Below, in pieces: positions 41,248 to 49,700 of a stretch of DNA of 64,000 nt. Numbering within the stretch: position 1 is the first letter of the stretch; each line of letters begins with the position of its first letter. The translations under genes and the position numbers were made by a program. Below the pieces are notes generated by a model. It saw only the letters and a list, made by a program, of their open reading frames with translations. It searched no databases and was not told the origin of the DNA. Source of the stretch: an uncultured Oscillospiraceae bacterium (GTDB lineage: Bacteria; Bacillota; Clostridia; Oscillospirales; Acutalibacteraceae); the NCBI GenBank assembly GCA_900540275.1, contig UQFO01000003.1, forward strand, positions 62,001 through 126,000. The letters run 5' to 3'.

Positions 41248-41849
41248 GAAACATTAGGGAAATCAAGATACAGCTCCGTTCTAAAATTAAAAAGCAGCGT
41301 ACAAATATGGAACCCCTGAAACGGGAGCGGATGGACGCCGATATCAGGAAGCGCCTGTTTTCCCTGTGGCAGTATAAAAGCTGCCGCCAGCTTTTTGTTT
41401 ATGTCTCGAAGGATATTGAGGTCGATACAAAGCAGATAATCCTACAGGCGCTGGCAGATGGGAAAAAGGTCGCCGCACCCAGGTGCATTACGGAAGGGAG
41501 CCTGATGGACTTCTATTACATTTCTTCCCTTGCGGATTTGGAAAAGGGGACCTTTGGCGTTTTAGAGCCGAAGCCGGACGTGTGCAGGAAGGCCACCGAT
41601 TTTTCCGACGGCGTGTGTATCGTACCCGGCTTATCCTTTGATTCGGAAGGGTACAGGCTGGGTTATGGAAAAGGGTATTACGACCGTTTCCTCAACGATT
41701 TTGACGGATGTAAAATCGGTATTTGCTACAGCGCATGCGTAAAGTGGGAGCTTCCTCACGGTTTTTATGACAGGCCGGTCGATTTGCTGGTAACTGAACG
41801 GTATTTCCGAAAAATCCATAAAGAAAAGCGTCTCAACGAAAAAAGCTGA
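41238..41849 (+). CDS. 5-formyltetrahydrofolate cyclo-ligase
   Basis: A 203-residue enzyme that converts 5-formyl-THF and ATP to methenyl-THF. The family signature is visible as YRLGYGKGYYDRFL with the preceding VPGLSFD, and the N-terminal RKRLFSLWQYKSCRQLFVY fits. It overlaps the DJ-1 gene by 10 bases. With thyX upstream, it would return folate to the pool from which ThyX draws methylene-THF, though ThyX regenerates THF rather than dihydrofolate. Confidence 0.93.
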   Translation: MPVRNIREIKIQLRSKIKKQRTNMEPLKRERMDADIRKRLFSLWQYKSCRQLFVYVSKDIEVDTKQIILQALADGKKVAAPRCITEGSLMDFYYISSLADLEKGTFGVLEPKPDVCRKATDFSDGVCIVPGLSFDSEGYRLGYGKGYYDRFLNDFDGCKIGICYSACVKWELPHGFYDRPVDLLVTERYFRKIHKEKRLNEKS

Positions 41850-41955
41850 AATTTTTTAAATTTTAGGTAAAATTTCCTTCTTTTTATGGTATAATGATAT
41901 TTAATTAAAATTTATCCATGCCTGCGGAATATTCCGCGGCACAGGAGGATTCTTT

Positions 41956-43464
41956 ATGAACGAGGATTACACCCCGAAAAATAAAAACGGGTACCTGTCG
42001 GGCGACGGCACTCCGGAAGAGCAGGAAATCGCCCAGGCGCGCAAAAAAAAGATTGAAGGCTTCCGGCTTTCCATCGACGATTTGGCGGAAGAGCCAGCGG
42101 CTTTCAACCAAGATGAAACGGAGCTGTTTAACAGGCGTATGCCCGGAGACGACGTTGTGGACGCCATTTTGAACGATACGCATTCCGGGCAGGAAGAGCC
42201 GCAGGCCATCACTGAGGATATTACGAGCTTTAGTGGGGAAGAACAGAAGCAGCGCATGGACAAAGCGGAAAAGGAAGCGCTGAAAAACTATAAAAAGTCC
42301 GTGAAGAAACGTAAAAAGGAAAAGGCGGAGCGCAACGGCTGTCTTTTCCGGTTTGTGTGGCTTGCAATGGTCGCGCTTGTAGCGGTTGTGCTGGGCATGT
42401 TCCTTGTGACCGGCGTGAACGACCTGCTTGCGGTTTCACGCGCGGAGGAGAATAAGACGCTTGTAACAATTCCAGAACACGCAACGCTTGACCAGGTAAC
42501 GGAAATCCTCAGTGAAAACGGCGTTATCAACGAGCCGTTTTTCTTCAAGGCATATGCGAAGGTTACAAAATCGACCGAGGGCTTCCTGCCGGGCAGCTAT
42601 AATATGGACACAAACATGGATTATGAGGCCATCCTCAATTACCTGCTTTACAATTCCGGGCCGAGAGAGGTCGTGTCTGTCCAGTTCCAGGAGGGCCTGA
42701 CGGTACGCGAATGCGCAAATCTGCTGCAGGAAAAGCGCGTTTGTAAAGCGGAGGACTTCATGAAAGCCTGTAATTCCGACGCGTTCGACGAGGACTACGA
42801 CTTTATCGCGGCAATCGGTAAGGATGAGGATAGGGTATATAAGCTCGAGGGCTATCTCTTCCCCGATACCTATGTGTTCTACGTCAATGAGGAAGCGGAG
42901 GAAGTAGTCGTCAAGTTCCTCGACAACTTCAATAAAAAGGTATTTAAGAATAAAACAAAATTTTCCGGCTACGATGAGGAAATGAGCGTCGCCGAGCTTG
43001 CGAAGCTCAAGGGCATGACGGTTGACGATTTAATCAACATGGCCTCCCTCGTTCAGGCGGAGGCGGCCGATGAAAAGGACATGTACTACGTTTCCTCCAT
43101 TTTCTATAACAGGCTCGCTACCGATAAATGGGACGGTACGAACGAATATGGCGACGGCGATTTGAACAAGCTCAAATCCGACGCTACGATTTACTATCCA
43201 TATTCCTCGCTGGAGGATATTCCAAAGGATATCAAGGATACGTTCAAGAGCAAATACAACACGTACAATATTACGGGGCTTCCGCCGGGACCGATTTGTA
43301 ACCCGGGCTCGGTCGCAATCAACGCGGCGCTCAACCCGAAGGATACAGGCTATTATTACTTCTGCCATAAGGCGGCTACGGAGAATTCTCCCGCTGAGGC
43401 GTTCTACGCATACACGTATTACGAGCACCAGCAGAATATGAGGAAAGCGGGGCTTCTCGACTAA
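41956..43464 (+). CDS. mltG: Endolytic murein transglycosylase MltG
   Basis: A 502-residue YceG-family protein: a ~130-residue charged cytoplasmic part, a transmembrane helix (FVWLAMVALVAVVLGMFLV), a LysM-like segment (ipehATLDQVTEILSENGV) and the transglycosylase domain with the catalytic Glu in ASLVQAEAADEKDM and the ending NPGSVAINAAL. It cuts nascent glycan strands and sets their length. The RBS is CAGGAGG. An extended -10 promoter (TATGGTATAAT near 41886) lies upstream. The cytoplasmic extension is long compared with E. coli but usual in Firmicutes. Confidence 0.93.
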   Translation: MNEDYTPKNKNGYLSGDGTPEEQEIAQARKKKIEGFRLSIDDLAEEPAAFNQDETELFNRRMPGDDVVDAILNDTHSGQEEPQAITEDITSFSGEEQKQRMDKAEKEALKNYKKSVKKRKKEKAERNGCLFRFVWLAMVALVAVVLGMFLVTGVNDLLAVSRAEENKTLVTIPEHATLDQVTEILSENGVINEPFFFKAYAKVTKSTEGFLPGSYNMDTNMDYEAILNYLLYNSGPREVVSVQFQEGLTVRECANLLQEKRVCKAEDFMKACNSDAFDEDYDFIAAIGKDEDRVYKLEGYLFPDTYVFYVNEEAEEVVVKFLDNFNKKVFKNKTKFSGYDEEMSVAELAKLKGMTVDDLINMASLVQAEAADEKDMYYVSSIFYNRLATDKWDGTNEYGDGDLNKLKSDATIYYPYSSLEDIPKDIKDTFKSKYNTYNITGLPPGPICNPGSVAINAALNPKDTGYYYFCHKAATENSPAEAFYAYTYYEHQQNMRKAGLLD

Positions 43465-43484
43465 AGGCGGCATGATTTGAAACC

Positions 43485-43520
43485 AAAGGGCGTACAGCTT
43501 ATCTTGTACGCCCTTTCTTT
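43485..43520 (+). terminator. Terminator of mltG
   Basis: AAAGGGCGTAC / GTACGCCCTTTC stem with TTTC tail, 23 bases after the stop. It also shows that the next gene starts downstream of it. Confidence 0.9.
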
Positions 43521-43560
43521 CAGCAAGAAAATGATTAAAAGGAAATGCGGGGTTTTTTCT

Positions 43561-44796
43561 ATGGGGCTCACTTCAAAACGGCATGAAATACTCGCGCCCG
43601 CGGGCGATACGGAATGCCTTCTGAGCGCTTTGCGTTTCGGCGCGGACGCTGTTTACCTGGCGGGGCAGGAATTCGGTATGCGCACCGCGCCGAAAAATTT
43701 TGACAACGAGGGGCTTCGTAACGCCGTAAGCCTTGCGCACGCACAGGGGGTTAAGGTATACCTGACCTGCAACACGCTGCCCTCCAATGAGGAAATTTTA
43801 CGTTTGCCGGAGTTTTTGGCGTTTGTGCAGGACGCGGGGGTGGACGCCCTTATTATAGCGGACATGGGCGTGCTCACGCTGGCGAAAAAATACGCGCCCC
43901 GTGTGCAGATACATATCTCAACACAGGCGGGCATCGTCAACTTTGAAAGCGCAAACGCCTTTTACAATATGGGAGCTTCGCGTGTGGTGCTCGCGCGCGA
44001 GCTTACAATCGAGGACATTGCGGGCATCCGTGCGAAGGCGCCGAAGGAGCTTGAAATCGAGTGCTTTGTCCACGGCGCGATGTGCGTTTCGTTTTCCGGC
44101 AGGTGCCTGATTTCCGCTTACCTGACGGGAAGGGACGCAAACCGCGGAGACTGTGCCCAGCCGTGCCGGTGGAAGTACCACCTGTACGAGGAAAGCAGGC
44201 CGGGGCAGTATTTTCCAGTAGAGGAGAACGGCGGGGGCACTTACCTGTACAATTCACGCGATTTATGTATGATAGAGCATATCCCGGAGCTTGTAAAAGC
44301 CGGCGTGACGAGCTTTAAGATTGAGGGCAGGGCAAAATCCGCCTATTATACCGCGGTTGTTACGAACGCCTACCGCAAGGCGCTCGACGATTATTATGAA
44401 AACGGCGGGCGGGAGCATTATAAAGTGCCGCAGTGGATTGCGGACGAGGTTCATAAAATCAGCCACAGGGAATATTCGGCCGGCTTCTTTTTTGGGAGCG
44501 AGCCTGGCCAGACGGTTAAAAACGGCGGCTATATCCGGGAATATGAGGTCGCTGCCGTCTGTGAGGGAACGGCGGGCGGCAAAGCGCTCATTACACAGCG
44601 CAACCGCTTCTTCTGCGGGGACACCTTCGACGTACTGCCGCCAAGCGGCGTACCGTTTGAGACAAAGCTCCTCACGCTTTCCGACGAATACGGCAATCCG
44701 GCGGAGAGCGCGCCGCACCCGATGCAGCGGCTGCTCGCCCAAACGGAAAGGGAAATCCCCGCCGGCAGCTACCTGCGTAAAAGGCGCAGCCTGTGA
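43561..44796 (+). CDS. Peptidase U32 family protein (TrhP-like)
   Basis: A 411-residue U32 family protein with the N-terminal barrel start EILAPAGDTECLLSALRFGADAVYL, the conserved ECFVHGAMCVSFSGRCLIS and the Cys cluster GDCAQPCRW that can hold an iron-sulfur centre. U32 proteins include collagenase-like peptidases and, more often, tRNA/rRNA hydroxylation enzymes (TrhP, RlhA); the latter is likelier here. ATG 43561 begins at homology; ATG 43531 would also be downstream of the mltG terminator and adds 10 residues. It is followed by an ANTAR regulator. Confidence 0.85.
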   Translation: MGLTSKRHEILAPAGDTECLLSALRFGADAVYLAGQEFGMRTAPKNFDNEGLRNAVSLAHAQGVKVYLTCNTLPSNEEILRLPEFLAFVQDAGVDALIIADMGVLTLAKKYAPRVQIHISTQAGIVNFESANAFYNMGASRVVLARELTIEDIAGIRAKAPKELEIECFVHGAMCVSFSGRCLISAYLTGRDANRGDCAQPCRWKYHLYEESRPGQYFPVEENGGGTYLYNSRDLCMIEHIPELVKAGVTSFKIEGRAKSAYYTAVVTNAYRKALDDYYENGGREHYKVPQWIADEVHKISHREYSAGFFFGSEPGQTVKNGGYIREYEVAAVCEGTAGGKALITQRNRFFCGDTFDVLPPSGVPFETKLLTLSDEYGNPAESAPHPMQRLLAQTEREIPAGSYLRKRRSL

Positions 44797-44855
44797 AGAA
44801 ACGCGCATTAGAGAAAAGCAACGAAAAAAAAGGGGAATTTTAAATAAATTTTTGA

Positions 44856-44884
44856 TTGCTTTTTTTAGTCTTATCCTTTAAAAT
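44856..44884 (+). promoter_or_regulatory. Probable promoter of the ANTAR regulator gene
   Basis: TTGCTT, a 17-base spacer, TAAAAT; the predicted start near 44891 leaves a very short leader before GTG 44903. Confidence 0.45.
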
Positions 44885-44902
44885 AATATGATGGTGATAC
44901 TT

Positions 44903-45472
44903 GTGAAGAGCGTGTTGATTGTATCCAAAACACAGCAGAGTATAACACCCTTGTCCAGTCTGCTCGAGGAGGAGGGTTACTGCTGTACGGCCACGGCGTT
45001 CTCTTCACGGGAAGCAAAAGAAAAGCTGCATGACGGCGCATTCGACCTGATTGTTGTCAATACGCCTCTTTGCGACTGTTCCGGTTTGGAGCTTTCTTTT
45101 TATATGGCGGACAACACGCGCGCGGGCGTTTTGCTTTTTATTAAAAGCGAGGCGCTGGGGCAGTGCCGCAAAAGCTTGGAGGAACACGGCGTTTTTCCCG
45201 TCCCGAAGCCAATCAGCCGCAGCTACTTCCACCAGACGGTCAAAATGTGGGAGGTTTCAAAGCGCAGGCTCATGGGGCTTGAAAGGGAAAACCTGGAGCT
45301 GAAAAACCAGGTCGAGGAAATCAAGCTGATTAACCGGGCAAAGCTGGTGCTGATGCAATGCCTTGCGATGAGTGAGCCGCAGGCGCACCGGTACCTTGAA
45401 AAGCAGGCGATGGACATGCGCCAAAGCAAGCGGAAGGTTGCCGAGCAGGTTCTCAACACGTATGAAAGCTAA
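44903..45472 (+). CDS. ANTAR-domain antitermination regulator with degenerate receiver
   Basis: A 189-residue protein with an N-terminal receiver-like domain (SVLIVSKTQQSI to about residue 110), a coiled coil and a C-terminal ANTAR RNA-binding domain (RAKLVLMQCLAMSEPQAHRYLEKQAMDMRQSKRKVAEQVL). ANTAR proteins bind double hairpins in nascent RNA to prevent termination. The phospho-acceptor Asp expected in 'LIVVD' is Asn here (DLIVVNTPLCDCSG), so control by phosphorylation is doubtful. GTG 44903 follows GGTGAT; ATG 44888 would be nearly at the promoter. Its neighbour downstream is carA, which contains a terminator-like hairpin, but a direct link is unproven. Confidence 0.8.
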   Translation: MKSVLIVSKTQQSITPLSSLLEEEGYCCTATAFSSREAKEKLHDGAFDLIVVNTPLCDCSGLELSFYMADNTRAGVLLFIKSEALGQCRKSLEEHGVFPVPKPISRSYFHQTVKMWEVSKRRLMGLERENLELKNQVEEIKLINRAKLVLMQCLAMSEPQAHRYLEKQAMDMRQSKRKVAEQVLNTYES

Positions 45473-45597
45473 GGGAATATCCTCCAAAAAGCTTGTGCAT
45501 AATAGGCGGGAGCCGGAAAATTTTTTTATCATTTTCCGCTTTGCCGCGCGGAGGCACACGCCTTAAAAAGTATAAAATGGGAAAGGATTTGATATAT

Positions 45598-46683
45598 ATG
45601 GGCCGCAGGGCATACCTGGTATTGGAAAACGGCAAGGTGTTTGAGGGCGAGAGCTTCGGCGCCGAACATGAAGTGACGGGTGAGCTCGTCTTTACTACCG
45701 CGATGACAGGATATCTTGAAACACTCACCGACCCCAGCTATTATGGGCAGGTCGTTATCCAGACGTTCCCTTTAATCGGTAATTACGGGGTGATTCCCTC
45801 CGATTTTGAAAGCAAAAAACCCGCTTTGAAAGCGTATATCGTAAGAAATAGGTGTCAAGAACCTTCTAACTACCGTTGTGAGGGTACTCTTGACACCTTT
45901 TTAAAAGCCTCAGGCGTGTCCGGCATGTATGGGCTGGACACCAGGGCGCTGACGAGGATTGTGCGCGAATACGGCGTAATGAACTGCAGGCTTACTTATT
46001 CTCTTGACAGCCTGGAGCAGGATATAGAGGAGCTGAAGGCTTACAGGGTAAAGGACGCTGTAAAGTCCGTTACAAAAACGGAAAATGAAGTATATCAGGC
46101 GGAAAACGCAAAATATAACGTCGTGCTCTGGGACTTCGGGGCTAAGGACAACATCCGCAGGGAGCTTCAAAACCACGGCTGCAACGTCACGTGCGTCCCT
46201 GCCGGAACAACCGCGAAGGAAATTATTGAAATGCACCCCGACGGCGTAATGCTGTCGAACGGCCCCGGCGACCCGCAGGAAAACGCGCCGGTTATCGAGC
46301 AGCTGAAAGAGCTGTGCAAAGAGAAAATCCCGACCTTTGGCATCTGCCTTGGGCACCAGCTCTTAGCACTGTCGCAGGGGGCGGCGACGGAAAAGCTCAA
46401 ATACGGCCACCGCGGGGCAAACCAGCCGGTAACCGACACACGCACCGGCCGGGTATATATTACAAGCCAGAACCACGGCTATGCGGTCGTAAGCGAAAGC
46501 CTGCCGCAAAACGCGAGGGAAAGCCATAAAAACGGCAACGACGGCACTTGTGAGGGCGTGGAATATACGGACATGCCCGCCTTTTCCGTACAGTTCCATC
46601 CAGAGGCCTGCGGAGGCCCGCTCGATACGGCCTTCCTGTTTGACAGGTTCATCGAGCTGATGGAACAGGGCGCGAAAGCATGA
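45598..46683 (+). CDS. carA: Carbamoyl-phosphate synthase small subunit
   Basis: A 361-residue glutaminase subunit that supplies ammonia to CarB for carbamoyl phosphate, used for pyrimidines and arginine. It has the family N-terminal domain (TGELVFTTAMTGYLETLTDPSY) and a class I amidotransferase domain with the Cys nucleophile in FGICLGHQLLA and His/Glu in VQFHPEA. ATG 45598 begins at homology with AAAGGA upstream. It precedes carB by 45 bases. Codons 85-101 form a stem-loop in the mRNA, described separately. Confidence 0.93.
   Translation: MGRRAYLVLENGKVFEGESFGAEHEVTGELVFTTAMTGYLETLTDPSYYGQVVIQTFPLIGNYGVIPSDFESKKPALKAYIVRNRCQEPSNYRCEGTLDTFLKASGVSGMYGLDTRALTRIVREYGVMNCRLTYSLDSLEQDIEELKAYRVKDAVKSVTKTENEVYQAENAKYNVVLWDFGAKDNIRRELQNHGCNVTCVPAGTTAKEIIEMHPDGVMLSNGPGDPQENAPVIEQLKELCKEKIPTFGICLGHQLLALSQGAATEKLKYGHRGANQPVTDTRTGRVYITSQNHGYAVVSESLPQNARESHKNGNDGTCEGVEYTDMPAFSVQFHPEACGGPLDTAFLFDRFIELMEQGAKA
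45850..45902 (+). promoter_or_regulatory. Terminator-like hairpin inside the carA coding sequence
   Basis: AGGTGTCAAGA (45850-45860) is exactly complementary to TCTTGACACCT (45888-45898). ACCTTC then pairs with GAGGGT inside a small bulge, and TTTTT follows. The stem lies fully in frame in codons 85-101. Its codons (AGG, CAA, CCT, TCT, ACT) differ from the G/C-ending ones used around it. Confidence 0.5.
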
Positions 46684-46728
46684 AGAGGCCCTATCAAAGC
46701 GTTTGTATAAGGAAAGGAATGGTACACA

Positions 46729-49700
46729 ATGCCTTTAAATAAAGACATCAAAAGAGTAATGGTCATCGGTTCCGGCCCGATTGTTATCGGCCAGGCGGCG
46801 GAGTTCGACTATGCGGGCACACAGGCGTGCCGCGCGCTCAAGGAGGAAGGCTTGGAGGTTATCCTCATCAACTCAAACCCCGCGACGATTATGACCGACA
46901 ACGCCATGGCGGACAAAATTTATATTGAGCCGCTTACGCTTGAAACGGTCAAGCGCGTCATCGAGAAGGAAAAGCCGGACAGCCTGCTTTCCACGCTCGG
47001 CGGGCAGACGGGGCTTACGCTTTCCATGCAGCTTGCAAAGGAAGGGTTCCTGGAAAGGAACAACGTAAAGCTATTGGGCGCGGACCCTGAAACAATCGAC
47101 AAGGCGGAGGACCGCCAGCTGTTTAAAGATACCATGGAGGCAATCGGCCAGCCGGTCATCCCCTCCAAGGTAGTAAACGACGTGGAAAGCGCCGTGGATT
47201 TTGCAAATGAGATTGGCTATCCGCTGATTATCCGCCCGGCGTTTACGCTCGGCGGCACAGGCGGCGGCATTGTGGAAAATGAGGAAGAGCTGCGTGAAAT
47301 TACGGCGAACGGCCTTGCGTTGTCCCCAATTACGCAGGTGCTCGTCGAGAAATGTATCTCCGGCTGGAAGGAAATCGAGTTTGAGGTCATGCGCGATTCC
47401 ATGGGCAACGTCATTACCGTATGTTCAATGGAAAACTTCGACCCGGTCGGCGTACATACGGGCGACAGCATCGTCATCGCGCCGACGGTCACGCTTGCCG
47501 ACAAGGAGTACCAGATGCTCAGGAGCGCGTCGCTCAACATTATTTCCGCGCTCGGCGTAGAGGGCGGCTGCAACTGCCAGTTCGCGCTGCATCCTGAAAG
47601 CAATCAGTACGCGGTCATCGAGGTAAACCCCAGGGTGTCGCGCTCTTCGGCGCTCGCATCGAAGGCGACTGGCTACCCGATTGCAAAGGTGGCGGCGAAA
47701 ATCGCCATCGGATATACGCTCAATGAAATCAAAAACGCGGTTACGGGCACGACCTACGCCTGCTTTGAGCCGGCGCTCGACTATGTGGTCGTAAAGCTCC
47801 CCAAATGGCCGTTTGATAAATTCGTCTATGCGAAGCGCTCGCTCGGCACACAGATGAAGGCGACCGGTGAGGTCATGGCAATTGCCCCGACCTTCGAGCA
47901 GGCCATCATGAAGGCCGTGCGCGGCGCGGAAATTTCGCTCGATACCCTAAACAGCGACAAGTTTGTGAACATGCCGGTGGAAATGCTCAGGAACAGGCTC
48001 AGGGTATGCGACGACGAAAGGCTTTTCTGCGTGTACCAGGCGTTGAAAAAGGGAATCACAGTCGATGAGGTGCACAGCGTCACCATGATTGACGAATGGT
48101 TCTTAGAGAAGCTTTTGAAGCTCATCGATATGGAGAGAAGGCTCTCGCAGGAGGATTTGAGCGATGAGTTGTATATGGAAGCCAAGAGCATGGGCTTCCT
48201 TGACAGGGTGATTACAAAAATAAGCGGGAAAGAAATAAAAGCCCCCGCACGCCCTGTGTATAAAATGGTCGATACGTGCGCCGCGGAGTTCTCCGCGCAG
48301 ACGCCTTATTTCTATTCGACCTTTGATGAGGAAAACGAGGCGGAGGAATTCATAGAGGCAAACAAAACGGGCAAGAAAACGATTATCGTTTTTGGCTCCG
48401 GCCCAATCCGCATCGGCCAGGGTATTGAGTTTGACTACGCGTCCGTCCACTGTGTATGGGCGCTCAAGGAAGCGGGCTATGAGGTCGTTATCGTCAACAA
48501 CAACCCAGAAACCGTTTCGACCGACTTCGACACGGCCGACCGCCTTTACTTTGAGCCGCTTACCACAGAAGACGTCATGGGTGTAATCGGTACGGAGCAC
48601 CCGTACGGTGTGGTCGTGGCGTTCGGCGGCCAGACGGCGATTAAGCTTACAAAGTACCTGAGCGACCATGGCGTCAATATCCTCGGCACATCCGCCGACA
48701 GTATAGACAAGGCGGAGGACAGGGAGCGCTTTGACGAGCTTTTGGAGAAGCATCACATCATGCGCCCGCAGGGCTTTACCGTCATGACGACGGAGGAAGC
48801 GCTCGACGTGGCTTCGAAAATCGGTTATCCGGTTTTAATGCGTCCCTCCTACGTACTCGGCGGCCAGAACATGATTATCGCATATAACGACGACGACATT
48901 GTGGAATACATGTCTATCATCCTTTCCCAGAATATTGAAAACCCGGTGCTCATCGATAAATACCTGATGGGTACGGAGCTTGAGGTCGACGCCATCTGCG
49001 ACGGCGAGGATATCCTGATTCCCGGCATCATGGAGCATATTGAGCGCGCGGGCGTCCATTCGGGCGACTCTATCGCTGTCTACCCCGCGTGGAACATCAA
49101 CGACGAAATGACGCAGAAGATAATTAAATCCTCGCGCGACCTGGCGCTATCGCTCGATACGAAGGGCCTCGTCAATATCCAATACCTGATTTATAATGAC
49201 GACCTGTATGTCATTGAAGTAAATCCCCGTTCTTCCAGAACCATCCCTTATATCAGCAAGGTCACGGGCGTACCGATGGTCGATTTGGCTACGCGCGCAA
49301 TGCTTGGTGAAAAGTTAAAGGATATGGGCTACGGCACAGGGCTATTTAAAAAGTCCCCATACATTGCGGTTAAGGTTCCTGTCTTCTCGTTTGAAAAGCT
49401 GATTAACGTCGATAACCACCTGGGCCCGGAAATGAAATCGACCGGCGAGGTCCTGGGAATTGCCGAAACGCTCGAGGAGGCGCTTTACAAGGGGCTTGTG
49501 GGCGCGGGCTATAAAATGACCAAGTCGGGCGGCGTGCTCATTACGGTGCGCAACAGCGACAAGGGCGAAATTGGCGACGTCGCCAAGAAATACGCGGAGC
49601 TCGGCTTTAAGATTTACGCGACCAAGGGAACAGCTGACGTCCTGAAGGAATACGGAATTGACGCGGAGGTTGTCGGCAAGATACACGAATCGGCCGACAA

